Assembly: GCF_029168945.1 (NCBI RefSeq)
Contig: NC_083604.1
Span: 66,542,211 to 66,606,210 of the forward strand
Length of the DNA stretch: 64,000 nucleotides
Direction: 5' to 3'
Origin: Cannabis sativa
Lineage: Eukaryota > Streptophyta > Magnoliopsida > Rosales > Cannabaceae
Shown here piece after piece: positions 47,245 to 57,512 of this stretch. A program made the translations under genes and the position numbers. The notes under the pieces were generated by a model that worked only from the letters and a program-made list of their open reading frames with translations, made no database searches and had not been told where the DNA came from. Each line of letters starts with the position of its first letter. The first letter of the stretch is position 1.

Positions 47245-47891
47245 TACTTCCCATTTCTTGCCAACTTTGCTCAAGTTTCCCAGAGAGAGAAATTCTCAGA
47301 CCAAGAAAACACTGTTGAACGCTTTGCAAATCTCCCAGTCCATCTTCGTTCACTACTGTCAATCCTTCTTATCTTTGTTTGATCTACAGCAGAACCCCCA
47401 GTCTCAACACTTCACTGTAAGTTTTTTGCACCCCTTGCTTTACTGTTAACGTACATGGCATGCTTTTACTTATCAGTTCGTTTCTTCTGGGTTTTGTATT
47501 TGAAGTTTCTGGGAATGCACTATTTTAGATTTTTCACGTAACAGGTCTAGATTCACCATTTCTGGTGTTAGGACTGCTCTTGTCACGTATTTGTTACTAT
47601 TTTTCTGCAAAGGACCATACGTTCTTCGTATACTGGTCGTCTAGGGCATAGAGGAGACTGCTTTTTCTCGATTTTCTGCCCTTTCTTTTTTTTTTAATGC
47701 GCAATGTCATCTTCTATGAATTTATTGCACCTGACTCTTGTCCAGGAAATCCTTCTAGGGTTTCCTATTTGGCAGATGTCCGGAGGGGGCCTCTTTCCAG
47801 CGGTTAGGGGACCCCCATTCCCTTTTTCTTGGTTTAGGGTTTGGTATGGGACCTAACTGCTGGAATCTTAATTGTTTTTCAGAATCAAAAT
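47245..47891 (+). other. 5' UTR exon and 466-bp intron of the antisense gene
   Basis: The predicted first exon ends at 47416 with donor GTAAGT (47417). The intron ends with a pyrimidine-rich tract and AG at 47881-47882. The second exon starts AATCAAAAT directly before the ATG at 47892. A U-rich intron in the 5' UTR is common in plant genes. Boundaries are read from the sequence only; no transcript data. Confidence 0.55.
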
Positions 47892-50800
47892 ATGTCTGCA
47901 TCTGGTTCAAAGTCGTCCAAGAAGAGTGGTAAGCGTCTAGCTACCCTCGAAGAAGTCTCCCTGGGTCCCGTTGCCCAGGAGGGGTATAAGTCCCGGGCCA
48001 TCGGATGGGAGGCGGCAGAGCTTCACTCCACCTTAACCTGCCCCCATTAGCTGGAGAACATCGTGGAGGTGGCTGGAATCAAGCCTTCCACATCCGGGAC
48101 GTACCACCGGCCACCTCGAGATGCGGAGACGCCCAACCACAACTATGGCGGCTTCGGGGCTTGGAGCCAGAAGCACTTGATGTCCAGGGCTATGCTTCCT
48201 CTCCAGGATTACTTTGTTAATTTTTTAGTTTTTGTCGGCCTTGCGCCATACCAACTGATTCCTCAAGCATACCGCCTGCTCTCAGGCTTATTTATTTTTT
48301 ACTCCGCCCAGGGATGGGGCTCTCCCAGTCCGGCGGAGATTTTGTATTTTTACGAACTTGTTTCTGTCCCCAAAAAGGGGGACAAATTTAAAGATGGTTT
48401 TTATGGATTCCGGGCCCACCCTGCCAATGATGGGGTGGTCCCTTATAATAGGCAAACTCACGTTAAGGAGTACCGTCACCGTTTCTTCTTCTCCTCAAGG
48501 TTCCGTGCAGTGGAGCACCCGGAGCTTCTCACAGAGTGGGTAAGGATTCCTCCCTATGAGCGGATCGCGCCTACTCAGGTCTTTCTCTGGAAGGCCTAGG
48601 TCTTTGCAACTTATGACCGGGCGGAACTTGACGTCGGAGGCCTGGTCACGACGGAGAATTGCCGGAAGGCCAAGCTCATCCTGCCGCACCAATCAGTGGA
48701 GGACTCTAACCTCTCCAGGGTTATCTGTCCCAATGTGAGGGCGCCTGCCGCGGAGAAGATCTTCCGGGACGAGATCATCGCCACTGCCGAGAAGAAGTAC
48801 CAGGAATATCTCTACCGGAAGGCTCAGGAGAAAGCTTACTCCAAGGCTCAAGCAGCTTCCGGGAGGCCACTTCGCCTAGGGAGCCCGGTCGAGAGGAGAA
48901 GCCATGCGATCGCTGGGAAGCCCCTTCGTATTGGGGACTCGGCTGAGAGAAGGACTCCTAGGCCAAAGCCTTCGGCTCAGGAGCCGAACACTGGGGCTCC
49001 TGGGGCCAGCACTTCCGGCTCTGGTAAGTCTCCTTTAGCAGTACATTACGTCCCTTCTATTGGCGAATATGCCAGTCTTAGGCCTGTAGGGTTCGATGAG
49101 CGTCTTTATAGGTTTAGGATGCCCTCGACCCGGTGGGGAGACCACATGAAGGAATTTTATTTTTCCCACTTAGGAGATTTCTTAGGTCGGTCCCGGATGG
49201 GTTCTAGTCCTCCGGAGCCCGTTCCCTTAGACCCTTCGGCTTATATTTCATCCAGCTGGTTCCGGCCTTCGGACAGGTATCTCGGAGACGATGCTGCCAG
49301 CGTTAAGATTTAAAACTTTGCTAGGGCCGAATTAGAGAGTCAGGGTAGGACTAGCTTGATTGCTATATCTGAGTGTTTGTTGTTTTCCATGGATGTTCTA
49401 ACACTTGCCTTTTTTCTTTTGTTGTAGCAGGTACTTCCATGGATGCCATTTTGGCCGAACTTGCCGGGGTTCACACTCCTGAAGCTCCCCCTCCTTTAAC
49501 TTCTTCCCAGATGGCCGCCCCTTTAAAGGCTTCTTCCAGTGCCCCTCCAGACACTATTGACTTAGTGGATGATGAGGTGCTCCCGGGAGAAGGTCAAGAA
49601 AAGCAATGGGGCTTTTCTGAGGAAGTTGAAGAAGGTGAAGAAGAGCAATGGGCTCTTCCTGAGGAAAGTGAAGAAGAGCAAGAAGTTGCCCTGATTCGCA
49701 AGCGCAAGGGCAAAATGGTTGCCCAGGAGGAGCCCAAACGGCAACGGAGCTGACACTCCGGCCCATGGTCTCGATGGTGGGATCTCTCCCGAGATGGAGG
49801 AACACACAGCCCCTCCCAACATTGTGCTGACTCCGGTTCCTGGAGATGAGGCGAGACAGGAGCTCCGGATAGCTAAACACAACTACGCCATGGATGAATA
49901 CTCCCAGCGGTATGCTGAAGTGGAGGCTCTGAAGAGGATTTTACGAGTTGAGATGCAAAATACTCTCAACAACCCGGAATACCAGAATCCGTGGGATTTA
50001 AATTTGGTTCCCTTGTCGGATTGGTTTGGTCGTTTCCTCGGGCCCACACTAGCTCCCTTTGCCGCGGAGATGACCGGCGAGTTTGCGTCCCAGCTTACCC
50101 GGTGTGCACCCAGGCGGTTCGCTGCTTGTGCATCCTTGAACTCCATCTTCCAAGTCCAGGATCTCAGCCACTCCCTCACTGTGGTAAGTATTTTGTAATT
50201 TACTTGTCTCATTATTTTTTCTTGGAGATTCTTACTTATACTTGTATCCTTTCCCAGCTTGCTGCTCAGGCCGGCCGCCTTTCAAAGAACATAATTAATC
50301 ATGGCTTCGTCCTGTCCGATTTTGGGGACATGGACGAAGTTAAGAAGATCCTTCAGGACCTGACTGCTGAAAGGCGGCTTTATCAGGAGGATGCTGAGCG
50401 TCGGGAGGCCCTTGCTAAGGCCAGTGAGGAAGAGGCCAAGCGGAGGGAAGCGCAAGTGGAGGTAATGATCCGGGAGGAGGCCCTTCGGAGAGATAGGCTG
50501 GAGGCCAGGCACCAAGAGGAGCTGAGGGCGGAGGGCGAAGCCACTGCTAAGGCCAGGCGAGAGCTTCGGGAGGCCAGGGAAGCCTTGGATGAAATGGCTG
50601 CCAAGGTGAGGTCCTTAGAGGAAACTCACCAGGCAAACTTGGAGTCCAGGGCCAACCTGGCCGTGGAGCTGAAGGAGCTCAAAGACTTCAAAGACCAAGC
50701 CTTAAAGAAGGCAAAAAGAGATGAGCTCCTTTCTCCCGTCTCCTACAGCCGGTGCGCCAAGCGTTTTGATGATGGCGTCTTCATGGCCTGGTCTACAAAT

Positions 50801-50932
50801 GACCAGAATATCAAGCTTACCTTCTACCCCAAACCCGAGGAGATGATCGCAAAGTTCCGGGAGAAGAAGAAAAAGCTTGATGCCATGGTGGAGGCGCGCA
50901 TCGGTCCTCGCCTTCCTCCTCGCATTGATTAG
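47892..50932 (+). pseudogene. Antisense gene of Gypsy-2: putative gypsy-type transposon protein with coiled-coil tail
   Basis: ATG 47892 starts MSASGSKSSKKSGKRL. Predicted exons are 47892-49344, 49428-50183 and 50258-50932. The introns (49345-49427 and 50184-50257) have GT-AG ends and preserve frame. The region LPLQDYFVNFLVFVGLAP ... YRLLSGLFIFYSAQGW ... PSPAEILYFYELVSV matches the plant domain called putative gypsy-type transposon (PF04195, from memory). An acidic E-rich stretch follows (about 49590-49690), then a long Ala/Glu/Arg-rich coiled coil (about 50340-50700) and a basic end. Breaks: TAG 48048, TAG 48597, TAA 49311 and a frameshift near 49740. Function unknown; it runs opposite to pol. 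Confidence 0.75.
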
Positions 50933-51068
50933 GCCGCTTCGAGTTCAACCCATTACAACCAGTATTTCACTCTTTTTCTCTTTTTTTTTATTTACAGCTA
51001 ATTTTCTTGTAGTAAGACAATATTTACATAGCTGTTTCTTTTTTATTTAAAGGGGAGACAATATTTAA

Positions 51069-51287
51069 GGCCTGTCCCCGGGCCATTTGTATATATTTTG
51101 ACCTGCCCTTAGGGCTAGGATTTTTATATTTATATATGATCTTTTTCGATGCACATATCTTTCTTTTGGACCTGCCCTTTGGGTCAGGATGTTTATACTT
51201 ATGCTTTTCGTTTTTCTTTTTTGTGCATACTCTTTTTTGACCTGCCCTTTGGGTCAGGATATTTTGACCTGCCCTTTGGGTCAGGAT
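51069..51287. repeat. Five imperfect palindromes between the convergent antisense gene and pol
   Basis: GACCTGCCCTTTGGGTCAGG occurs three times (51169, 51239 and 51266). Diverged forms lie at 51100 (GACCTGCCCTTAGGGCTAGG) and 51069 (GGCCTGTCCCCGGGCC). Each can fold on itself (CCTGCCC with GGGTCAGG). They lie between the stop of the plus-strand gene (50932) and the end of the minus-strand integrase (51486), within the U-rich non-coding interval 50933-51485. A role in transcript 3' ends is possible but unproven. Confidence 0.7.
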
Positions 51288-51485
51288 ATTTTACTTAGTT
51301 TGTTTTTTGTCTGTCTGTGTGGTATACCTTAGTACCCCCCTGAGTAGTATAGAAACTTTGTTTTTAAGGCACTCAGTTTTATTTATCACGCGGAGGCTGT
51401 ATACATTTAGACGGTACAAACTCTTAAAACAAAATCTAAGTTACATGTTTGGCTATTGGTAATATTTTCTGAGGTGATCGGCATT

Positions 51486-52170
51486 TCAGGCTCTTGGCAC
51501 AATGGTTCCGTCCATCTTTTTTAGCTTGTAAGTGCCCGAACCGATTTCGTCCTCGATTTCATATGGTCCTTCCCAATTTGGCCCAAGTACCCCCACTCCG
51601 GGTTCTTGGGTAGCTGGGAAGACTCTTCTTAAGACCATATCCCCAATAGCGAACTTTCTATTTTTAACTTTGGAGTTAAAATATTTGGTCACCTTCTTTT
51701 GATAAGCTGCCATCCGTATTTGAGACTCGTTCCGGAGTTCTTCAACTTGATCCAGAGCTTCTTGAAGCAAAGCCTGATTCGTGGCTGGATCGTAAGTCGT
51801 TCTCCTGTGGGACGGGAATAACGTTTCTACCGAGACCATTGCTTCACAACCGTACGCCATTGAAAAAGGCGAGTGGCCAGCCGTGGTTCTAGGGGTCGTC
51901 CGGTAGGCCCATAACACTCTTGGGAACTCTTCTTGCCAATTGTTTTTGCAGGCCAGCAGCTTTTTCTTCAGGGTGACCTTTAGGATTTTATTGACCGCTT
52001 CTGCTTGACCGTTTGTTTGCGGTCTTGCCACCGCGGAGAAGCTTTTCACTACTCCGTGTTGGTTGCAGAAGTCAGTAAATTCTTCGCAATCAAATTGCTT
52101 TCCATTGTCAGAGACTATTTTATGAGGCAGGCCATATCGACACACTATGTTTCTGATAACAAAGTCTAGT
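51486..52170 (-). pseudogene. Gypsy-2 integrase core (second part) and C-terminus
   Basis: Minus-strand frame: CRYGLPHKIVSDNGKQFD (second Asp), VARPQTNGQAEAVNK (Glu), then LWAYRTTPRTTAGHSPF, the GDMVLRR segment and NWEGPYEIEDEIGSGTYKL. It is separated from the first part of integrase by a single extra base in an A run (plus-strand T run at 52174-52180). The catalytic D and E are intact. The natural end lies at or just before 51486; a short tail may have been lost. Confidence 0.88.
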
Positions 52171-53316
52171 GCTTTTTTTAGCAGTTATAGTCTTCATGGG
52201 CTCAGCCTCTGTCCATTTGGTGAAGTAGTCTACTGCTACTGTTGCATACTTTACTCCTCCTTTTCCTGTTGGCAGGGACCCAATAAGATCTATTCCCCAA
52301 ACCGCGAAGGGCCAGGGACTAGTCATCAAGGTAATTTCATTGGGAGGAGCTTTCGGTATGTTCGCGAACCTTTGGCACGAATCACACTTTTGGACGTAGT
52401 CTATGCAATCTTTTTTCATTGTTGGCCAGAAGTATCCCTGTCTCAATATTTTCTTTGAGAGACTGGGTCCTCCTGTATGATCTCCACAGAACCCTTCGTG
52501 GACCTCTAGCATAATTTGCCTAGCTTCAGGGTCCGATACACACCTTAAATAAGGCATGCTGAGTCCTCTTCGGTAGAGAATTTGATCCATCATTACATAA
52601 CGATGAGCCTGATACTGAATCTTTCGAGACAGTGCCCTTTCTTGGGGCAACTCACCTTTTGTTATGTATTCTATGATGGGGACCATCCAGCTGGGTTCTT
52701 GCCCAACCGTTATTATGGCTTCTTTTACTTTGATGCTTGGCTCTGCCAAGCGTTCCACTGGTACTACCCCCAGCCCTTCGATTTCACTATCTGAAGCTAA
52801 CTTAGCCAGACAGTCTGCATGAGCGTTCTTCTCCCGGAGGATTCTTTCTATTTTGTAGTCCGTGAACTCGTGGAGCAGCTCCCGGACTGTTGTTACATAT
52901 GCGGCCATTCGCTCGCCGCGCGTTTGGTATTCTCCCCAAATCTGATTTACGACCAACTGAGAATCATTGTAGACTTCCACTCTTTTGGCCCCTACGACTT
53001 TCGCTAATTTCAGCCCTGCTATTAAGGCTTCATATTCTGCCTCATTGTTCGAAGCTAGGAAATCGAACCGTAGGGCCGCCTGGAGTCGTAGTCCGGTCGG
53101 GGATATCATTGCCACTCCTGCTCCGGATCCATTTTCATTGGAGGCTCCGTCCACAAACACTCTCCATGTGGGGACCGATGGTGTTGGCACATTTGCGGTT
53201 GCCTCGGCTTCGTTGCATTCGGTAATGAAGTCCGCCAAGGCTTGGCCTTTTATGGAGATTCGGGGAATGTAGTGTAAGTCAAACTGACTTAACTCCATTG
53301 CCCACTTGAGGAGCCT
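52171..53316 (-). pseudogene. Gypsy-2 second (archaeal-type) RNase H and integrase N-terminal part
   Basis: WRVFVDGASNENGSGAGV, NNEAEYEALIAGLKLA, VYNDSQLVVNQ and NAHADCLAKLA are the four acidic motifs of the additional RNase H characteristic of Tat elements. Integrase follows: EVHEGFCGDHTGG with CDSCQRFA (HHCC zinc region) and WGIDLIGSLPTGKGG (first catalytic Asp). The frame is continuous with the RT segment except for a TGA at 53317-53319, and is lost at the A-run frameshift near 52175. The second RNase H is thought to compensate for weak activity of the first. Confidence 0.9.
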
Positions 53317-55077
53317 TCAGGATTCTTCCAGTTTTTGGAGGACTTGCCGGAGCGGGTGGGTGGTTAGTACCTTGATCGGATGCGCTTGGAAGTATGGCCT
53401 CAATTTTCTTGAGGCCATCAGGAGGCAAAAGACCAACTTTTCGATGATGGGGTACCTCGTTTCTGCTCCTATCATGCGCTTGCTAACATAGTACACGGGA
53501 TGCTGAGTTTTCTCTTCTTCCCAGACTATGGCAGCGCTGACCGCGTGCTCGAAGACAGCCAAATATAGAAATAGGTCCTCTCCGAGAACAGGTTTTGACA
53601 GGATATGAGGCTTGGCCATATGTTCTTTCAGCTTCTTGAATGCCTCCTCGCATTCGTCCGACCACTCAAACTTTTGACACTTCTTCAGTATGTTGAAGAA
53701 GGGGATGCACTTGTCTGTAGACCGTGAGATGAAACGGCTCAGGGCAGCGACCTTTCCAGTTAGGCTCTGCACATCTTTATGCTTTTTGGGGGATGGCATG
53801 CTCAGGAGTGCTTGGATTTTCTCCGGGTTTGCCTCAATTCCCCTCTAGCTGACGATGAAGCCCGGGAACTTCCCTGATTTGACCCCAAAGGTGCATTTCT
53901 TTGGGTTGAGCTTCATGTCGTATCTCCGGACTACCTCAAAACACTCCTCTAAGTCGTCCGCATGGCTATTGCATGCTTTGGACTTGATGAGCATATCATC
54001 TACATATACCTCCATGTTCCGTCCCAAGAGGCCTTTGAACATCCGGTTGACCATTCTTTGGTAGGTTGCTCCGGCGTTCTTCAGTCCGAAGGGAATGACT
54101 AGGTAACAGTATACCCCCTTATTGGTCCTGAAGCTAGTGCACTCTTGATCCGCCGTATGCATCTTTATTTGATTATACCCGGCATAGGCATCCATGAAGG
54201 ATAGTAATTTGAATCCAGAAGTGGCATCTACCATCTGGTCGATCCTGGGCAGCGGGAAGCAGTCCTTCGGACAAGCTTTGTTTAGATCAGTGAAATCTAT
54301 ACAAACTCGCCAAGTTCCATTCGGCTTGGGCACCAGGACCAGATTGGCTAGCCATTCCAGATAGTATACGTCGCGGATCATGCCGTTAGTCAGAAGCTTA
54401 TCCACCTCTTTCTCTAGAGCCTCGGCTTTCACCGAGTCGAGAGGGCGCCGCTTTTGTTGGACTGGTGGCATGTCCGGATTGACGTTGAGGACGTGGGTGA
54501 TGACGTGGGGACTTATGCCAGTCATGTCCTCTTGGCGCCATGCAAAAATGTCGATGGCACCCTTCAGTGTTTTTATTATTTTTTCTTTTTCCTCCGGATC
54601 TAGGCTCTTTCCCAGCCGGAGTACTTTGGTGGAGTCGAGGTCGCACACTGATATTTCCTCGACGTCCTCCATTGGTTCCACAATTTTTTCGGACCCCACC
54701 CGGGGATCCAACTCATCTTCTTCAGCCATTTCTGGCTCGATGGTTTCCCAGACCATCAGCACGGGCAGGTGGGTTGCAACATTGTAACATTGCCTTGCTT
54801 CCCCCTGGTTTCCTCTCACTGTCCCGATCCCAGCTTCCAGGGTAGGGAATTTTAAGCACAGGTGCCGGATAGATGTGACCGCGCCGAAATCTACCAAAGC
54901 CGGTCGGCTGAGGATCGCGTTGTAAGCGGTCGGGCAGTCCACCACCACAAAAGTGCAGTACTTGAATGTGCTCTGGGGGGTGTCCGGACACAAGGTGACT
55001 GGAAGTCTTACTTTTTCCATTGGGATAAGCGTCGTTCCATTAAACCCTGTGAGTTGGGACCCACTGGGTGAGAGGTC
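53317..55077 (-). pseudogene. Gypsy-2 reverse transcriptase and first RNase H
   Basis: Upstream part: TAYNAILSRPALVDFGAV (protease-RT linker typical of Tat). RT: CIDFTDLNKACPKDCFPLP, FMDAYAGYNQI, IPFGLKNAGATYQRMVN and the catalytic VYVDDMLIKSK. Connection and a degenerate first RNase H follow (LYLAVFEHAVSAAIV, YYVSKRMIGAETRY, THPLRQVLQ). The frame matches gag. TAG at 53845-53847 interrupts FIVSxRGIEANPEK, where relatives have Gln (inferred). Apart from that stop the RT looks complete. Confidence 0.9.
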
Positions 55078-57450
55078 TCAGTCCGTCAGGCCTATTGCAG
55101 TGAAGGCCTCCTTGAAGAGTAGGTTCACGGAACTTCCGTTGTCAATCAAGACTCTGGCCACCACTTTATTGGTGATGGGGGTCTCTATGACAACCGGGTC
55201 ATGATGAGGGAAGCGCACCGTCTTTGCGTCTTCTTCCGTGAATATGATGGGTTGATCCATCAGCTGGGGCCTTTGAGCTGGGAGTTGAGTGACCTCCCAA
55301 ACCTCATTGTGTTTCACGGCCCCCGCATACCGCTTTAGCTCCTTGCGAGTAGTTCCTCCAATATGGGGACCTCCGGAGATCATGGCTACCCTCTCGTTGG
55401 GTCTGGGCGGCAAACCAGGGATGTGCTGGGCATCGCCCGTGGGAGCAGTTGGAGCCAATGCTCCTGCTGCACCCCCCGGTGTTCCCTGGGGCACAACCTC
55501 TGTCGCCTGGCCCGGATTGAGGTGAGGTAGCCTATTCTTGATCCACTCATAGAGGTGGCCCAATCGGATCAGGTTTTCAATCTCGTCCTTGAGATTCTTG
55601 CATTCATTGGTGCTATGACCAATGTCGTTGTGGTACTCGCATCTTTCGCTCGAATCCCTCCGGGAGCTATCTTTGTACAAAGGATGTGGTCTCCGGTAGT
55701 GCGTATTTTTCCTAGTAGCAAAGTACACACGTTCTTGGGAGTCCGTCAGCTCCGTGTACTGGGTGTACTGGGGAGTGTACCCCCTTTTCTGGCGCTTCTC
55801 CCCCGTCCGGGTGCTGCCTTTGGAGGATCTCTTACTCCTCGAGCCCTGGGAAGGGCCTGCCAGGCTAGCGGTTGGAGCGGAGTGCGAGGGAGTTTGCCCA
55901 TTTATCCCTGAAGGATTTCCAAAATGGGATGATGCGGGCGCCAAAGCCTGGCCCTGACTATACCCGGGGGTGGCAGAGAACTGTATGCCGCTTATTGGCG
56001 GAGCCGCGGTCGGGGCAGTACCCGAGGGCGGTACTCCAGGCATATACCCTGCTATCCCGGTGGGATAGTATCCTCCATAGGCCACTATTTGGGCTTCTTC
56101 AAGGTTTATATATTTTTCGACTCTCTTCTGGAAGTCCTGAAGGCTAGCAGCCCCCTCTTGTTGTAATTCGTTCCAGAAGGGAGTCCCTGTACGGATGCCT
56201 GCCTGGAGAAGCGCAAGCTGTTGTCCGTCATCAACTTTCTTGGTTTTTGAGGCCTCCTCTCGGAACCTCTTTATATAGTTTTTCAAGGTCTCGGTGGGCA
56301 GTTGCTTGATGTTAGTCAAGGCGCTGACCTCCAGGTTGACCTTTCTTGCGGCGACAAATTGTCTCCGGAAGTTGGTCTGTAATTTGTTCCAACAGCCCAC
56401 AGATCCTGGTTCCAGCTTCTTGAACCATTCCTCCGCGGACCCACTTAAAGTAAGCGGGAAGCACAGACATTTTGCGTCATTGCTGACTCTCATGACCGTC
56501 ATGACACGGTTGAACCGCGACAAGTGGTCGCCTGGGTCAGAGTTCCTAGTATAAGCTGCCATTTCAGGCATCTTAAAGTTCTTGGGGAGCTCCGCCTCCA
56601 AGATGTGCTTAGCACATGGCTCCCGGTCCTCGCAGTCCGAGTCGGAGTCATCCCCTTTTTGTCTTCGGGAGACTCGAGCAATGTCTTTTCGAAGTATGGC
56701 GAGTTCCGCCATAATTCCTTCATTCAACGTACCCGTGGAGACCGCGGGCCCGTATCTTTTTTGGTCAAGGTGATCCCGGAGGTCACCTTGATTCCCATTG
56801 ATTTGATTTCTCAAATCGACGGGAGGGCATCTCTGTCCTCTTCTTCCTCTACCTCCGGGCTCTTGGTGCACGGAAACGCTTTTTCGGTCCTCTCGATCCT
56901 GAGGGCCAAGACTCCTTTTTTGGAGCTTGCCCCTCCGCGGACTTTTCCCTTTGGGGAAATCTGAGCGGACCTTTCGCGGATCCTGCGCCTTTTTCTTTCG
57001 CCCAGGAGTAGAGGTAGGGTTTTTCTTTTGGTTCCCTTCAGCGGGATACCTTATGGGGCTAGGCTCCCTAGACTTCTGCTGTTGGGTACTAGGCGAGGAT
57101 TCCTCTGGTTCCTTGCCAAGCCCAGCAGTCATCGCCTTGGGATGCACTTGAATGCCAGCCGCCTCCATGGCCTTTTGCATGGCCAACATTACTTCTTGCA
57201 TTTTTTGGTTTTGCGCTTTTTGGGCTTCGATCTCGGCTTCGTGATCGATAGCTTCTTTCCTGAGAAGCACCAACTTTGAGTAGCTACCTTCGTCGTAGGC
57301 ATACTCATCGAGGTTTCCCTCGTAGTCATCATCAGGAATTCCTTCTTCTTCCTCAGAACCCTCAGCTGCTCTTGAGGCTACATCTTCCTCATTTGGATCT
57401 TGAGCATCTTCTAGTGGGCGAGATTGACGAGTACTTCTAGTCTCCACCAT
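55078..57450 (-). pseudogene. Gypsy-2 gag and protease
   Basis: I start at the Met of [12 protein letters not shown] (57450), a typical Tat gag start. An upstream in-frame Met at 57534 would read through the LTR edge and PBS. The order is: acidic N-terminus ([13 protein letters not shown]), coiled-coil [13 protein letters not shown], basic linker, capsid domain ([39 protein letters not shown]), Pro/Ala/Ser-rich tail, the [14 protein letters not shown] zinc motif (C-x2-H-x4-H-x4-C) with [10 protein letters not shown], and the protease motif [13 protein letters not shown]. It ends at TGA (55078-55080), likely a mutated Arg codon because the frame continues. Confidence 0.92.
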
Positions 57451-57491
57451 TTTTGTTAAGTGAAGTGTTTGTTCGCAGTGGCTTTCTTCAG

Positions 57492-57512
57492 CTCTCAATG
57501 AAAGCACCAAAA
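57492..57512 (-). other. Gypsy-2 primer binding site region
   Basis: On the minus strand the bases after the LTR read TTTTGGTGCTTTCATTGAG, the PBS type I associate with Tat-lineage elements (from memory). It lies directly between the LTR end (57513) and the gag leader. Confidence 0.6.

Noticed and set aside
54380..57279. Many plus-strand frames of 60-146 codons opposite Gypsy-2 gag and RT
   Set aside because: Shadows of the minus-strand polyprotein in GC-richer DNA; no splice structure or conserved motifs, unlike the antisense gene at 47892-50932.
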